Made by a program: the position numbers and the translations under genes. From NCBI GenBank assembly GCA_021797735.1, contig JAJZZE010000001.1, forward strand, positions 1-64,000: a DNA stretch of 64,000 nt. The letters run 5' to 3'. The DNA comes from Thermoplasmata archaeon. GTDB taxonomy: Archaea; Thermoplasmatota; Thermoplasmata; Thermoplasmatales; Thermoplasmataceae. The notes below the pieces were generated by a model, which saw only the letters and a program-made list of their open reading frames with translations, was not told the origin of the DNA and ran no database searches. Shown piece by piece: positions 26,284-34,171 of this stretch (its first letter is position 1; the number at the start of each line of letters is the position of its first letter).

Positions 26284-26467
26284 AACTTGAGTTTCGTGTC
26301 CTAAATTTCTGAAACTGGTTATTGTACTTATTCTACATTAGATTTTGTTGGTACGCAAAAACCCCAAATTCCGTACTAACAAAGTAGGAGAGAAAATTGT
26401 ACAGGGAACCATATAAATTCCAGTTCTACGTAAAACCCCATTCCGATCAGGTTCCGAAACTCAAGTT
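26284..26467. repeat. 184-bp segment bounded by inverted repeats, with internal hairpin
   Basis: AACTTGAGTTTCG (26284-26296) is repeated exactly in inverted orientation as CGAAACTCAAGTT (26455-26467). Inside lies a second hairpin, TTTGTTGGTACG (26344-26355) against CGTACTAACAAA (26372-26383), with one mismatch and a 16-base loop. It occupies most of the otherwise gene-free stretch 26199-26601. The layout resembles a small non-autonomous mobile element or its relic, or a structured transcript. No coding potential seen. Confidence 0.5.
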
Positions 26468-26601
26468 CAAATATATGCACCACACATAAGGGCATATGCT
26501 ATGTTCTATGGAGTATTCATTACCTTTATACAAAAATAAAGGGAAATTTTAACTCTATAGATCAAAATATAAAATATTAAAAATCACGATTTAAAACGTT
26601 G

Positions 26602-27810
26602 ATGGTCGATAATAAACTAAATAAACTTAGGTTGTATAACGATGTAATGTCAGATGTTTATATTGTATCAGCAAAAAGAACGCCAATAGGTAAATTTGGA
26701 AAGGCGTTGACAAAAACAAAGGCTCCCGAACTTGGTGGAAAGGTAATAGATGGAGTAATAAAGGATTCAGGGATAGACAAAGACCTTATAGAGGAAGTAA
26801 TAATGGGAAATGTTATACAGGCCAACGTAGGTCAAAATCCTGCAGGCCAGGCATCTTTTTATGCAGGTTTAAAGCCAGAAGTTACAAAAAATACAGTTAA
26901 TGCAGTATGTGCATCTGGGATGCTGGCAACGGAAAATGCAGCAAGGGAAATCAAACTTGGGGAACACGATTTAATAGTCTCCGGTGGGTTTGAAAATATG
27001 AGTAATTCGCCATTATACTTACCCTCTGAATTTAGATGGGGTCCGAAGCAACTGTTATATAAAAATTTGAAAGTCGAGGATTCTATGTTAAATGATGGTT
27101 TGATCGATGCAATGTACAATGAACACATGGGTGTATCCGCAGAAAGGTCGGCTAAAAAATATAATTTAACAAGGGGAGATGCAGACAAATTCTCAGTACA
27201 GAGCCAGGAAAAAGCAATGAGAGCCACAGAATCCGGCGAATTTGCAAAGGAAATAGTTAAACTTGACAACTTAGAAAAGGATGAAGGATTAAGGAGAACA
27301 TCAATGGATGATTTGGCAAAATTAAATCCGGCATTTGATAGAAACGGAATCTTAACAGCAGGAAGTTCATCACAGTTATCTGATGGTGCATCCGCAATAT
27401 TACTGGCATCGGAAAAGGCTCTGAAGGAATACAATTTAAAACCTATAGCAAAAATAACAGGTTATGATTCCGCATCTCTGGATTCCAGGGATTTCGTGGA
27501 GGCACCTATACCTGCAACAAGAAAATTACTGGAAAAACAGAATAAAAAAATTGATTACTATGATTTAGTAGAGCATAATGAGGCATTTTCAGTTGCATCA
27601 ATAATAGTTAGGGACCAGCTGGGCGTTGATAATGATAGGTTCAATGTTAACGGTGGTGCAATTGCAATAGGCCATCCTTTAGGCAATAGCGGTTCAAGAA
27701 TAATAGTAACATTAATCAATGCACTGCAGTCAAGGCATATGAAAACAGGTTTAGCCACAATATGCCATGGTGGTGGAGGAGGACATACATTAACCCTGGA
27801 GTTAATGTAA
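26602..27810 (+). CDS. Acetyl-CoA C-acyltransferase (thiolase)
   Basis: About 402 residues from ATG 26602. A TATA-like ATATAAAATATT at 26567-26578 puts the transcript start close to that ATG. The alternative ATG at 26647 gives the usual thiolase N-terminus (VYIVSAKRTPIGKFG) and cannot be excluded. Catalytic residues are all present: nucleophilic Cys in NAVCASGM, histidine in the VEHNEAFSVAS segment and in GHPLGNSGSR, and the second Cys in ATICHGGGGGH. The enzyme condenses two acetyl-CoA or cleaves 3-ketoacyl-CoA; in archaea it often supplies the mevalonate pathway or works in fatty acid breakdown. Unlike many archaeal thiolases it has no adjacent DUF35 zinc-ribbon gene. Confidence 0.9.
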   Translation: MVDNKLNKLRLYNDVMSDVYIVSAKRTPIGKFGKALTKTKAPELGGKVIDGVIKDSGIDKDLIEEVIMGNVIQANVGQNPAGQASFYAGLKPEVTKNTVNAVCASGMLATENAAREIKLGEHDLIVSGGFENMSNSPLYLPSEFRWGPKQLLYKNLKVEDSMLNDGLIDAMYNEHMGVSAERSAKKYNLTRGDADKFSVQSQEKAMRATESGEFAKEIVKLDNLEKDEGLRRTSMDDLAKLNPAFDRNGILTAGSSSQLSDGASAILLASEKALKEYNLKPIAKITGYDSASLDSRDFVEAPIPATRKLLEKQNKKIDYYDLVEHNEAFSVASIIVRDQLGVDNDRFNVNGGAIAIGHPLGNSGSRIIVTLINALQSRHMKTGLATICHGGGGGHTLTLELM

Positions 27811-27818
27811 ACATAATT

Positions 27819-28731
27819 CTAAATTTTATTTATTAGCTGTATATCATTTAATTTATAAATATACCTGTATTTATCACCATTATCTGGAAATACTGTAACT
27901 ATATTTTTATCCGTTTTTATGTTTTTTGATATGATGTAATTAGCACCCGACGAAGGGCCGACAAAATAAATTATATTTTTCCTTGAGTTCCTTAACTCCG
28001 TTATATGCTTCATTTTCATTTACTGTTACTATTTCGTCAATATAATCTATATAATTATTTATTATCCCTTTATTTTCAGATTTAAATGGATTTCTCAGGC
28101 CAAATATGTGTGAATCTTTATCTGGAATAATCCCAATAACCTTTATATCATATTTCTCCTTAAAATATCTGGCCAGACCAGTTATGGTTCCACCTGTACC
28201 GATGCCAGCAACAACATAGCCAATATTTTTTATTTCATGGTCTATTTCAGGACCTGTTGTATAATAATGTGCATCAGAATTTATTTCATTATTGTGCTGG
28301 TTCAATCTATAGTATTTTTCAGGGTTATCCTTAATTTTATCATTAACGTATTTTATTGAATTTTCTGTGCTATTCCCGGGGGTTAAAATTAAATCTGCAT
28401 TATATTTTAATAATATTTTTTTTGTTTCCTCGCTTGCACCTTCAGGTATAACTATTTCGGCTTTATATCCAAGCAAGTTTGATATCCCTGCTATTGCAAT
28501 GCCTGTATTACCTGACGATGCCTCTATTATAATTTTATCCTTTGTCAGGTTTCCAGTCTTTATTGCATATTCTATCATAAAAAATGCAGCCCGGGTTTTT
28601 ACAGAATCAAATTTATTATAATATTCAAGTTTTGAATAAATGTTATCAATCTTATATAATGGTGTATTACCTATATTAAATCTATATGCATCGTTTTTTA
28701 TTTCTTCAAACAGTGAATTTGAAAATGACAT
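27819..28731 (-). pseudogene. Cysteine synthase-family PLP enzyme interrupted by a frameshift
   Basis: Two overlapping frames make up one fold-type II PLP enzyme of about 303 residues. The N-terminal frame (28731 to about 27980) holds the PLP lysine in FDSVKTRAAF, EASSGNTGIAIAG and the phosphate loop GIGTGGTITGLARYF. It then runs out of frame into a nonsense tail RPFVGC. The missing C-terminus (IIYFVGPSSGANYIISK to the conserved VTVFPDNGDKY) continues in the +1 frame down to 27819. The switch point is at a run of five T on the plus strand (27976-27980); one base fewer would restore the frame. It would make cysteine from O-acetyl- or O-phosphoserine. Real mutation, recoding and sequencing error are all possible. 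Confidence 0.8.
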
Positions 28732-28883
28732 TATGCATTATTGCAAACCTGTTTATTAATATTTTTTATGCTTTGTTTATATATTAAAATAACCTTATAA
28801 AAATAATATAACAGGCAATGTATATAACAGTATAAAAAAACTTGATAACAGCAATATTATACATAAAGTAATTAATATTGCCA

Positions 28884-29073
28884 CTATGGCGATCATTAAC
28901 CGTTATTTCTTTTGCAAGAAAATTGATAGGGACTCATAATCTTCCTGCTTCTTTTGAAAGAATTAGTGTAATGAGGCCTACATAACACGCAAATTTGAAT
29001 TAGAAATCCCATGAATTTGTTGGTCCGCAGTGCATATAGGCGTCAAATTTCCAACGCCAAATGATCGCCATAG
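28884..29073. repeat. Inverted-repeat-bounded element, copy 1 (CTATGGCGATCATT ends)
   Basis: CTATGGCGATCATT at 28884-28897 is matched perfectly and inverted by AATGATCGCCATAG at 29060-29073, spanning 190 bp of the gene-free interval 28732-29115. The same end sequence with one change bounds a second segment at 32054-32305. The interior has no usable reading frame. Shared ends with different interiors point to relics of one family of small mobile elements or to a recurrent protein-binding or RNA-hairpin site. Confidence 0.55.
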
Positions 29074-29115
29074 GTAAAATAGAAAACGTAATATAATATA
29101 TGCATATAATTATGC

Positions 29116-29781
29116 GTGAGATACACATATAAGGATGGGAAGATATACGATGGAGATAATGAATTATACTCCGTAAATATAGACTCCACAGCAGGATCAA
29201 AATCAATAGAAATAAAAGGTTATTCCCAGACAATATTAATTAATAAAGCACCTGGAGGTTATAAAATATTCCAGGGAGATATGGATATGGGCACATTAAA
29301 CAGAAATTTAACAATGAATTATAACGGTAGGGCATATTCTGTCTCAAAGCCATACATAAACGATAATGTAAGGACAATTGATATGAATTCAGACACATCA
29401 AAGGTAGGAACAATGGTTTTCAACCAGGATTCATTAACCGGCACCTTTGAATATTTGAATGATGAGGTTCCAGCCGTAATATATATGTCACTTCTATCAC
29501 CATACATTAAAAATGGTTATGTTAACCCATCAAACAGTACAATGCCTAACAGGGGAAATAGATACGCTATGTCCAAAAAATATCTGATATTATCAAATGT
29601 TGTTTTCTTTGTTGCAATAATATTAATATTTGCTTCAGGTTATCTTGGCATCCCCGGTACATATGACTTTGTAATACTGATACTGGCAGTTGTATTTTCA
29701 TACGTTGTTAGAATCTATGGAAGAAGGAAATACATGGAAGAACATCAAAACGACATCAACAATCAGAATAATAATCAATAA
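29116..29781 (+). CDS. Hypothetical protein with soluble beta-rich domain and two C-terminal membrane helices
   Basis: A 221-residue protein starting at GTG 29116, with a TATA-like AATATAATATATG about 20 bp upstream, so probably leaderless. Residues 1-140 look like repeated beta strands (SIEIKGYSQTILINKAP, GTLNRNLTMNYNGRAYSV). Two hydrophobic helices follow (about 155-172 and 179-197). The tail is polar and Asn/Gln-rich (DINNQNNNQ). The soluble domain is N-terminal without a signal peptide. I do not recognise a family. The gene lies 33 bp before elp3 on the same strand and may be co-transcribed with it. Confidence 0.6.
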   Translation: MRYTYKDGKIYDGDNELYSVNIDSTAGSKSIEIKGYSQTILINKAPGGYKIFQGDMDMGTLNRNLTMNYNGRAYSVSKPYINDNVRTIDMNSDTSKVGTMVFNQDSLTGTFEYLNDEVPAVIYMSLLSPYIKNGYVNPSNSTMPNRGNRYAMSKKYLILSNVVFFVAIILIFASGYLGIPGTYDFVILILAVVFSYVVRIYGRRKYMEEHQNDINNQNNNQ

Positions 29782-29813
29782 GGATTTATAATTATTTACA
29801 ATTATGCTATGTA

Positions 29814-31358
29814 ATGGATTTTTATAATGAGATAACGGAATATATTGAGAACGGTAAAATAAAAAACAAGGAAGAATTACAGAAAGAGAAGTTAATTTTA
29901 TCGAAGAAATTCAATCTTGATATTGTTCCAAGTGATGTTGAAATATTAAATTTTAAAGATAATAAAAAATATGTTAATTTATTGAGAAAGAAACCTACAA
30001 GAACAATTTCCGGGGTTGCTGTTGTTGCGGCAATGACATCGCCTGAGGCATGCCCCCATGGGAAATGCATATTCTGCCCCGGTGGTGTTGATAATAATTC
30101 ACCACAGTCATATACAGGATTTGAGCCATCTGCACTTAGAGGAAGAAATAATTATTATGATTCATACAATATAACATTTAGCAGGTTAAAGCAACTGGAA
30201 ACAATAGGACATGATACAAGCAAGGTTGATCTAATTGTTATGGGCGGGACATTTACGGCGAGATCTGAGGAATATCAGAGAACATTTGTAAAGGGCTGCC
30301 TGGATGGGATGAATAAAACAATATCAAAAACGCTGGAGGAATCAATACTTGAAAATGAAATTTCCGAAAGGAGATGCATTGGATTAACGGTGGAAACAAA
30401 ACCTGACTGGTTCAACGAAATAGAAATAGATAATGCATTATCATACGGTACAACAAAAATAGAACTTGGTATACAGGTATTAAATGATAAAATTTTGCAT
30501 GATAATTTACGCGGCCATGGTGTACCAGAAATTGCCAGATCAACCCAGCTGGCAAGAGACGCAGGCCTGAAAATATTATACCATATCATGCCGGGAATGT
30601 ATGGATCAGATTATAAAGAGGATATAGACAGTTTCAATAAGATGATGGGCGATGAGAATTTTAAGCCTGATATGTTAAAAATATATCCTACATTGGTTGT
30701 AAACAATACATCCCTGTATAAATACTGGAAAGAAGGTAAATATAAACCATATGATACATATAAGGTAGTTAACCTTGTAACGTATTTCATGAAGAATATG
30801 CCCCCATGGGTCAGAGTAATGAGGATGCAGAGGGACATACCAGTAAATTTCATAGAGGCAGGTGTTAAAAGAAGTGACCTGCATAATTTAGTCGATGAAA
30901 GAATGAGGGAATTACGCATAAAAACTATGGAAATAAGAACAAGGGAAATAGGCATAGCAAAGGAAAATTATGGCAATAGCTATGAATTAATCAGGCGTAA
31001 TTATAAAGCCTCAGGTGGTGATGAAATATTTCTATCATTTGAAAATTCAAAAAATGACATAATAGGATATCTAAGGCTAAGGATGCCATCAGAAAAAGCA
31101 CATAGAAAAGAGGTTTTAAATTCATCAATTATAAGGGAAATAAAGGTTTTAGGCAATATAGTCCCGGTAGGTGAGGAGTCTGTGGAAAACTGGCAGCATC
31201 ATGGCCTGGGCAAAAAACTTCTCAATGAGGCAGAAAAGATCTCTAAGGAAGAATATGATAAAAAAAGAATTTTGGTAATAAGTGGAATAGGTGTAAGAAA
31301 TTATTTCAGAAAATATGGATATGAGCGCCTGGGTCCATACATGGCAAAGGAGCTGTAA
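29814..31358 (+). CDS. elp3: Elp3-type tRNA uridine-34 acetyltransferase (radical SAM + GNAT)
   Basis: A 514-residue archaeal Elp3. The radical SAM cluster motif is ACPHGKCIFCPGG (Cys-x4-Cys-x2-Cys, about residues 80-90), followed by TETKPDW-type VETKPDW and ELGIQVLND segments. The C-terminal GNAT domain includes VGEESVENWQHHGLGKKLL, the acetyl-CoA loop, and ends in GVRNYFRKYGYERLGPYMAK, the invariant Elp3 tail. The enzyme makes carboxymethyl-uridine at the wobble position of tRNA, and archaea do this with Elp3 alone, without the other Elongator subunits. Full length with all motifs intact. Its stop abuts the convergent aldolase stop directly. Confidence 0.96.
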   Translation: MDFYNEITEYIENGKIKNKEELQKEKLILSKKFNLDIVPSDVEILNFKDNKKYVNLLRKKPTRTISGVAVVAAMTSPEACPHGKCIFCPGGVDNNSPQSYTGFEPSALRGRNNYYDSYNITFSRLKQLETIGHDTSKVDLIVMGGTFTARSEEYQRTFVKGCLDGMNKTISKTLEESILENEISERRCIGLTVETKPDWFNEIEIDNALSYGTTKIELGIQVLNDKILHDNLRGHGVPEIARSTQLARDAGLKILYHIMPGMYGSDYKEDIDSFNKMMGDENFKPDMLKIYPTLVVNNTSLYKYWKEGKYKPYDTYKVVNLVTYFMKNMPPWVRVMRMQRDIPVNFIEAGVKRSDLHNLVDERMRELRIKTMEIRTREIGIAKENYGNSYELIRRNYKASGGDEIFLSFENSKNDIIGYLRLRMPSEKAHRKEVLNSSIIREIKVLGNIVPVGEESVENWQHHGLGKKLLNEAEKISKEEYDKKRILVISGIGVRNYFRKYGYERLGPYMAKEL

Positions 31359-32015
31359 TTATTTCCAGTTTTTCCACTGATTTAAATAATCTTCTGAAAT
31401 CGCTCTTAATTTATTTATATCATTATCAGGAATAATGTTTACTTTTCCTATCATTCTCGAATAAATATATATTTTTGCTGATTTTTCCAGCACCTCAGAT
31501 GCCGTTATTGATCTTTCCATATCACTGCCTACTGAAACAGCACCATGGTTTTTCATTACCGTTGCGTTATTATTTCCAAGCCCGGAAACAACGTTTTTTG
31601 CAAGTTCAATAGAACCTGTAATTGCATATTCTGAAACCCTTATGTTATTACCAAGAAGCATTGCTATATCCTCCGTTATTGCTGGTATATTTTCATCAAT
31701 AACAGATAATACAGATGAATATATTGAATGGGTATGGACTATAGCATTAACATCTTTCCTGTTTTTATATATTTCATAGTGCATTAATCTCTCACTTGAG
31801 GGTTTTAATTTTCCCTCCAGTATATTTCCACTAATACCGGTTATAACCATATCGTCAACCGTACTTTTCATGTAGTTAGTACCGCTTGGGGTAATTACAA
31901 TATTATTATCATCCGTCCTTAAACTTATATTTCCCCATGATCCAACTGTTAATTTATCATTTACCATTCTTCTGCACGCATTTAAAACAATCTCTCTTTC
32001 TTTTTCATATAGCAT
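31359..32015 (-). CDS. Class II aldolase (fuculose-phosphate aldolase/AraD family)
   Basis: A 218-residue zinc aldolase. VGSWGNISLR and ITPSGTNY bind the phosphate of the substrate; Glu in SSERLMHYEIY is the catalytic acid position; zinc is held by HTHS (AIVHTHSIYSSVLS) and the later KNHGAVSVG. These are the standard motifs of L-fuculose/L-rhamnulose phosphate aldolases and relatives such as methylthioribulose-phosphate dehydratase. Substrate cannot be fixed; in archaea such enzymes are often assigned to deoxyribose or 5-deoxy-sugar salvage. Convergent with elp3, with no gap between the stops. Confidence 0.85.
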   Translation of the reverse strand: MLYEKEREIVLNACRRMVNDKLTVGSWGNISLRTDDNNIVITPSGTNYMKSTVDDMVITGISGNILEGKLKPSSERLMHYEIYKNRKDVNAIVHTHSIYSSVLSVIDENIPAITEDIAMLLGNNIRVSEYAITGSIELAKNVVSGLGNNNATVMKNHGAVSVGSDMERSITASEVLEKSAKIYIYSRMIGKVNIIPDNDINKLRAISEDYLNQWKNWK

Positions 32016-32053
32016 AAGATGAAATATTTAATTTATATAAAAAATTTTATCAT

Positions 32054-32305
32054 CATATGCTATGGCGACCATTAACTTGTTATTTTTAGTATTTTTATAT
32101 AAATCGTGATATATATATGGTTTCCTGGGATATGCCACATGATTTCTTACAGGCATACTATTTATCCATAATGTAATGCCCCTGTTAACAGTACACTATA
32201 TGTGGGTATAACATATAAATTCCCTATATCCATGGTAAATTACTGTATTAGTAAGAGAAAATTATATAATATTTCTAACACCGGATGATCGCCATAGATC
32301 ATATG
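32054..32305. repeat. Inverted-repeat-bounded element, copy 2 (CTATGGCGACC ends), beside the kdp promoter
   Basis: CATATG-CTATGGCGA (32054-32068) faces TCGCCATAG-AT-CATATG (32289-32305). The left end continues ACCATTAAC, matching copy 1 at 28884-28900 except for one base. About 250 bp are enclosed, with no reading frame, and the interior shares no obvious sequence with copy 1. The right end stops 6 bp before the TATA box of kdpF, so the element sits exactly where kdp regulatory DNA is expected. Confidence 0.5.
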
Positions 32306-32310
32306 ATTAA

Positions 32311-32320
32311 ATATAAATAT
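32311..32320 (+). promoter_or_regulatory. TATA box for kdpFABC
   Basis: ATATAAATAT lies about 27 bp before the ATG of kdpF at 32343, consistent with a leaderless operon transcript. No KdpE-type site can be recognised; the CATATG-containing inverted repeat just upstream is the best candidate control element. Confidence 0.5.
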
Positions 32321-32342
32321 CCGTTTTATATTGAACTATATA

Positions 32343-32432
32343 ATGTTGCTATCCTACTTAATCTTAGGTATAATAACTCTATTTATATCTATATACCTAA
32401 TAATAAACATTCTTGGGGCTGATAAAACATGA
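32343..32432 (+). CDS. kdpF: KdpF-like microprotein of the potassium ATPase
   Basis: A 29-residue single-helix protein (MLLSYLILGIITLFISIYLI, then INILGADKT) directly before kdpA. Its TGA overlaps the kdpA ATG in an ATGA motif. Bacterial KdpF is also a roughly 29-residue single membrane helix encoded in this same position, and it stabilises the KdpABC complex. Size, hydrophobic profile, place and coupling all agree, although sequence identity in KdpF is always low. It is the first gene of the operon with a TATA box about 27 bp upstream. Confidence 0.75.
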   Translation: MLLSYLILGIITLFISIYLIINILGADKT

Positions 32433-34171
32433 CCAGCATATATAACATAATTGACGGTAATAGGGCTGTTTCTGGCCTTATTATAACACTGATATATATA
32501 GCCCTTGCACTTCTATTTGGTTACATAATATCCGGCTACATAAAGAAATTATATACAGATGAGGAGGAAAAAACGTGGTTATACCCTATTTCTGGAAGAA
32601 TAGTAAAATTCTTTGAAAAATTTCTTAATGAAGATAAAAATAAGCAGATGAAATTCAAAGAATATTTTTTTACACTGATAATGTTTAATCTTTTTGCAGG
32701 CGTAATCGCCTTTATTTTTATTTTTTTCCAGCATGATTTTCCATATTCATATGCCAACAACCATATGACGCTATCACTTACATTCAATACAGTTATAAGT
32801 TTTCTGACAAATACAGATATACAGCATTATTCAAACACATTTGACCTGAGTATATTAAGCTGGACCTTTGTAATTACAGGGTTAATGTTTTTGTCTGCAG
32901 GTACGGGATTCGCAGCATCAATGGCATTTATAAGGGGGATATTAAATGATAATGGCAGGATTGGAAATTTTTACCATGATTTTTTAGTATCAATATTCTA
33001 TTTAATATTCCCACTAACAATACTTGTAACAATAATAGTAATAGCTATGGGGATTCCGGAAACCCTGAGCAGTTATATAAACATATATCCTATAGGGTCA
33101 CAGGCCGTTAAACTGCCATTAGGTCCTGTGGCAACCCTTGTGTCAATAAAAAATATAGGCACAAATGGCGGCGGTTTCTACGGTGCAAACGCAGCTTTTC
33201 CACTTGGGAACCCCAACTGGCTTACCAATATAGTTGAATATATATCATTCATGTTAATACCGGTAGGATCTGTAATATCACTGGGAAAAGTGTTCGATAA
33301 AAGATTTGGCAATATGATAGTCGGGGTGCTTGTTGTAATATTTGTGGCCACATCAGTATTAACATTTATCTCTGAATATATTGGCATACCTGTGATATCT
33401 TCACTCGGAATATTTACAGGAAATATAACGGGGAAGGAATCCTATCTTGGTTTAGCATCATCATCCACATTTCAGGTTGGTGCCGTTTTTACCTCAACAG
33501 GGGCTTCTACCGGCGGTATTGTTGACTACACCCCAACAGGCCTTCTGGGCTTGCTGTCGCAGCTTGTTCTTAATGATCCACTTGGAGGCGTTGGAACGGG
33601 CATTGTGAATATATTTACATACATCATCTTTACGCTGTTTATAACCTCATTGATGATTGGCAAATTACCTGAATTGATGAATATAAAAATAGGTTCCAAG
33701 GAAATAAAATATTCAACATTATCCCTGATTACACATCCCCTAATAATTATAATTCCACTGGGATTTACATTACTGCTGCCACTTATAATGGGAACATTTT
33801 ATAATGGCTTCCCATCAAACATATCAAATCTATTATACGAATTTGCATCAGCAGCATCAAATAATGGTTCTGAGGCCGGTGGATTTTTAACAAATCAATC
33901 ATATTTCAATTATCTTGATGGGATAATAATGTTGCTTGGCAGATATTTAATTCTGGGCATACAGCTGCTACTTGCACAGCAGTTTGCATTCAAAAAGCCA
34001 AAAACAGTTTATGATAAATCAACAATAGATACGGGTTCGGTTTCATTTGGCTTTATGCTTTTAGCTGTAATATTAATGATAGGATTGCTATCATATCTGC
34101 CTATATTTGCCCTGGGGCCATTATATGCGTGGGCAAAGGATTTTAATTTCGTGGTGATGGGATGGATATAA
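32429..34171 (+). CDS. kdpA: Potassium-transporting ATPase, channel-like subunit KdpA
   Basis: A 580-residue polytopic subunit with about ten helices that forms the K+ selectivity filter of the high-affinity KdpFABC pump. The four filter-like segments are visible, including FNTVISFLTNTDIQHY, KNIGTNGGGFYGANAAFP and TSTGASTGG, with GSEAGGF near the end. Full family length. ATG overlaps the kdpF stop and its 3' end overlaps kdpB by 10 bp. In bacteria the pump is made when potassium is scarce; in an acidophile, K+ uptake also helps build the inside-positive membrane potential. Confidence 0.95.
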   Translation: MTSIYNIIDGNRAVSGLIITLIYIALALLFGYIISGYIKKLYTDEEEKTWLYPISGRIVKFFEKFLNEDKNKQMKFKEYFFTLIMFNLFAGVIAFIFIFFQHDFPYSYANNHMTLSLTFNTVISFLTNTDIQHYSNTFDLSILSWTFVITGLMFLSAGTGFAASMAFIRGILNDNGRIGNFYHDFLVSIFYLIFPLTILVTIIVIAMGIPETLSSYINIYPIGSQAVKLPLGPVATLVSIKNIGTNGGGFYGANAAFPLGNPNWLTNIVEYISFMLIPVGSVISLGKVFDKRFGNMIVGVLVVIFVATSVLTFISEYIGIPVISSLGIFTGNITGKESYLGLASSSTFQVGAVFTSTGASTGGIVDYTPTGLLGLLSQLVLNDPLGGVGTGIVNIFTYIIFTLFITSLMIGKLPELMNIKIGSKEIKYSTLSLITHPLIIIIPLGFTLLLPLIMGTFYNGFPSNISNLLYEFASAASNNGSEAGGFLTNQSYFNYLDGIIMLLGRYLILGIQLLLAQQFAFKKPKTVYDKSTIDTGSVSFGFMLLAVILMIGLLSYLPIFALGPLYAWAKDFNFVVMGWI

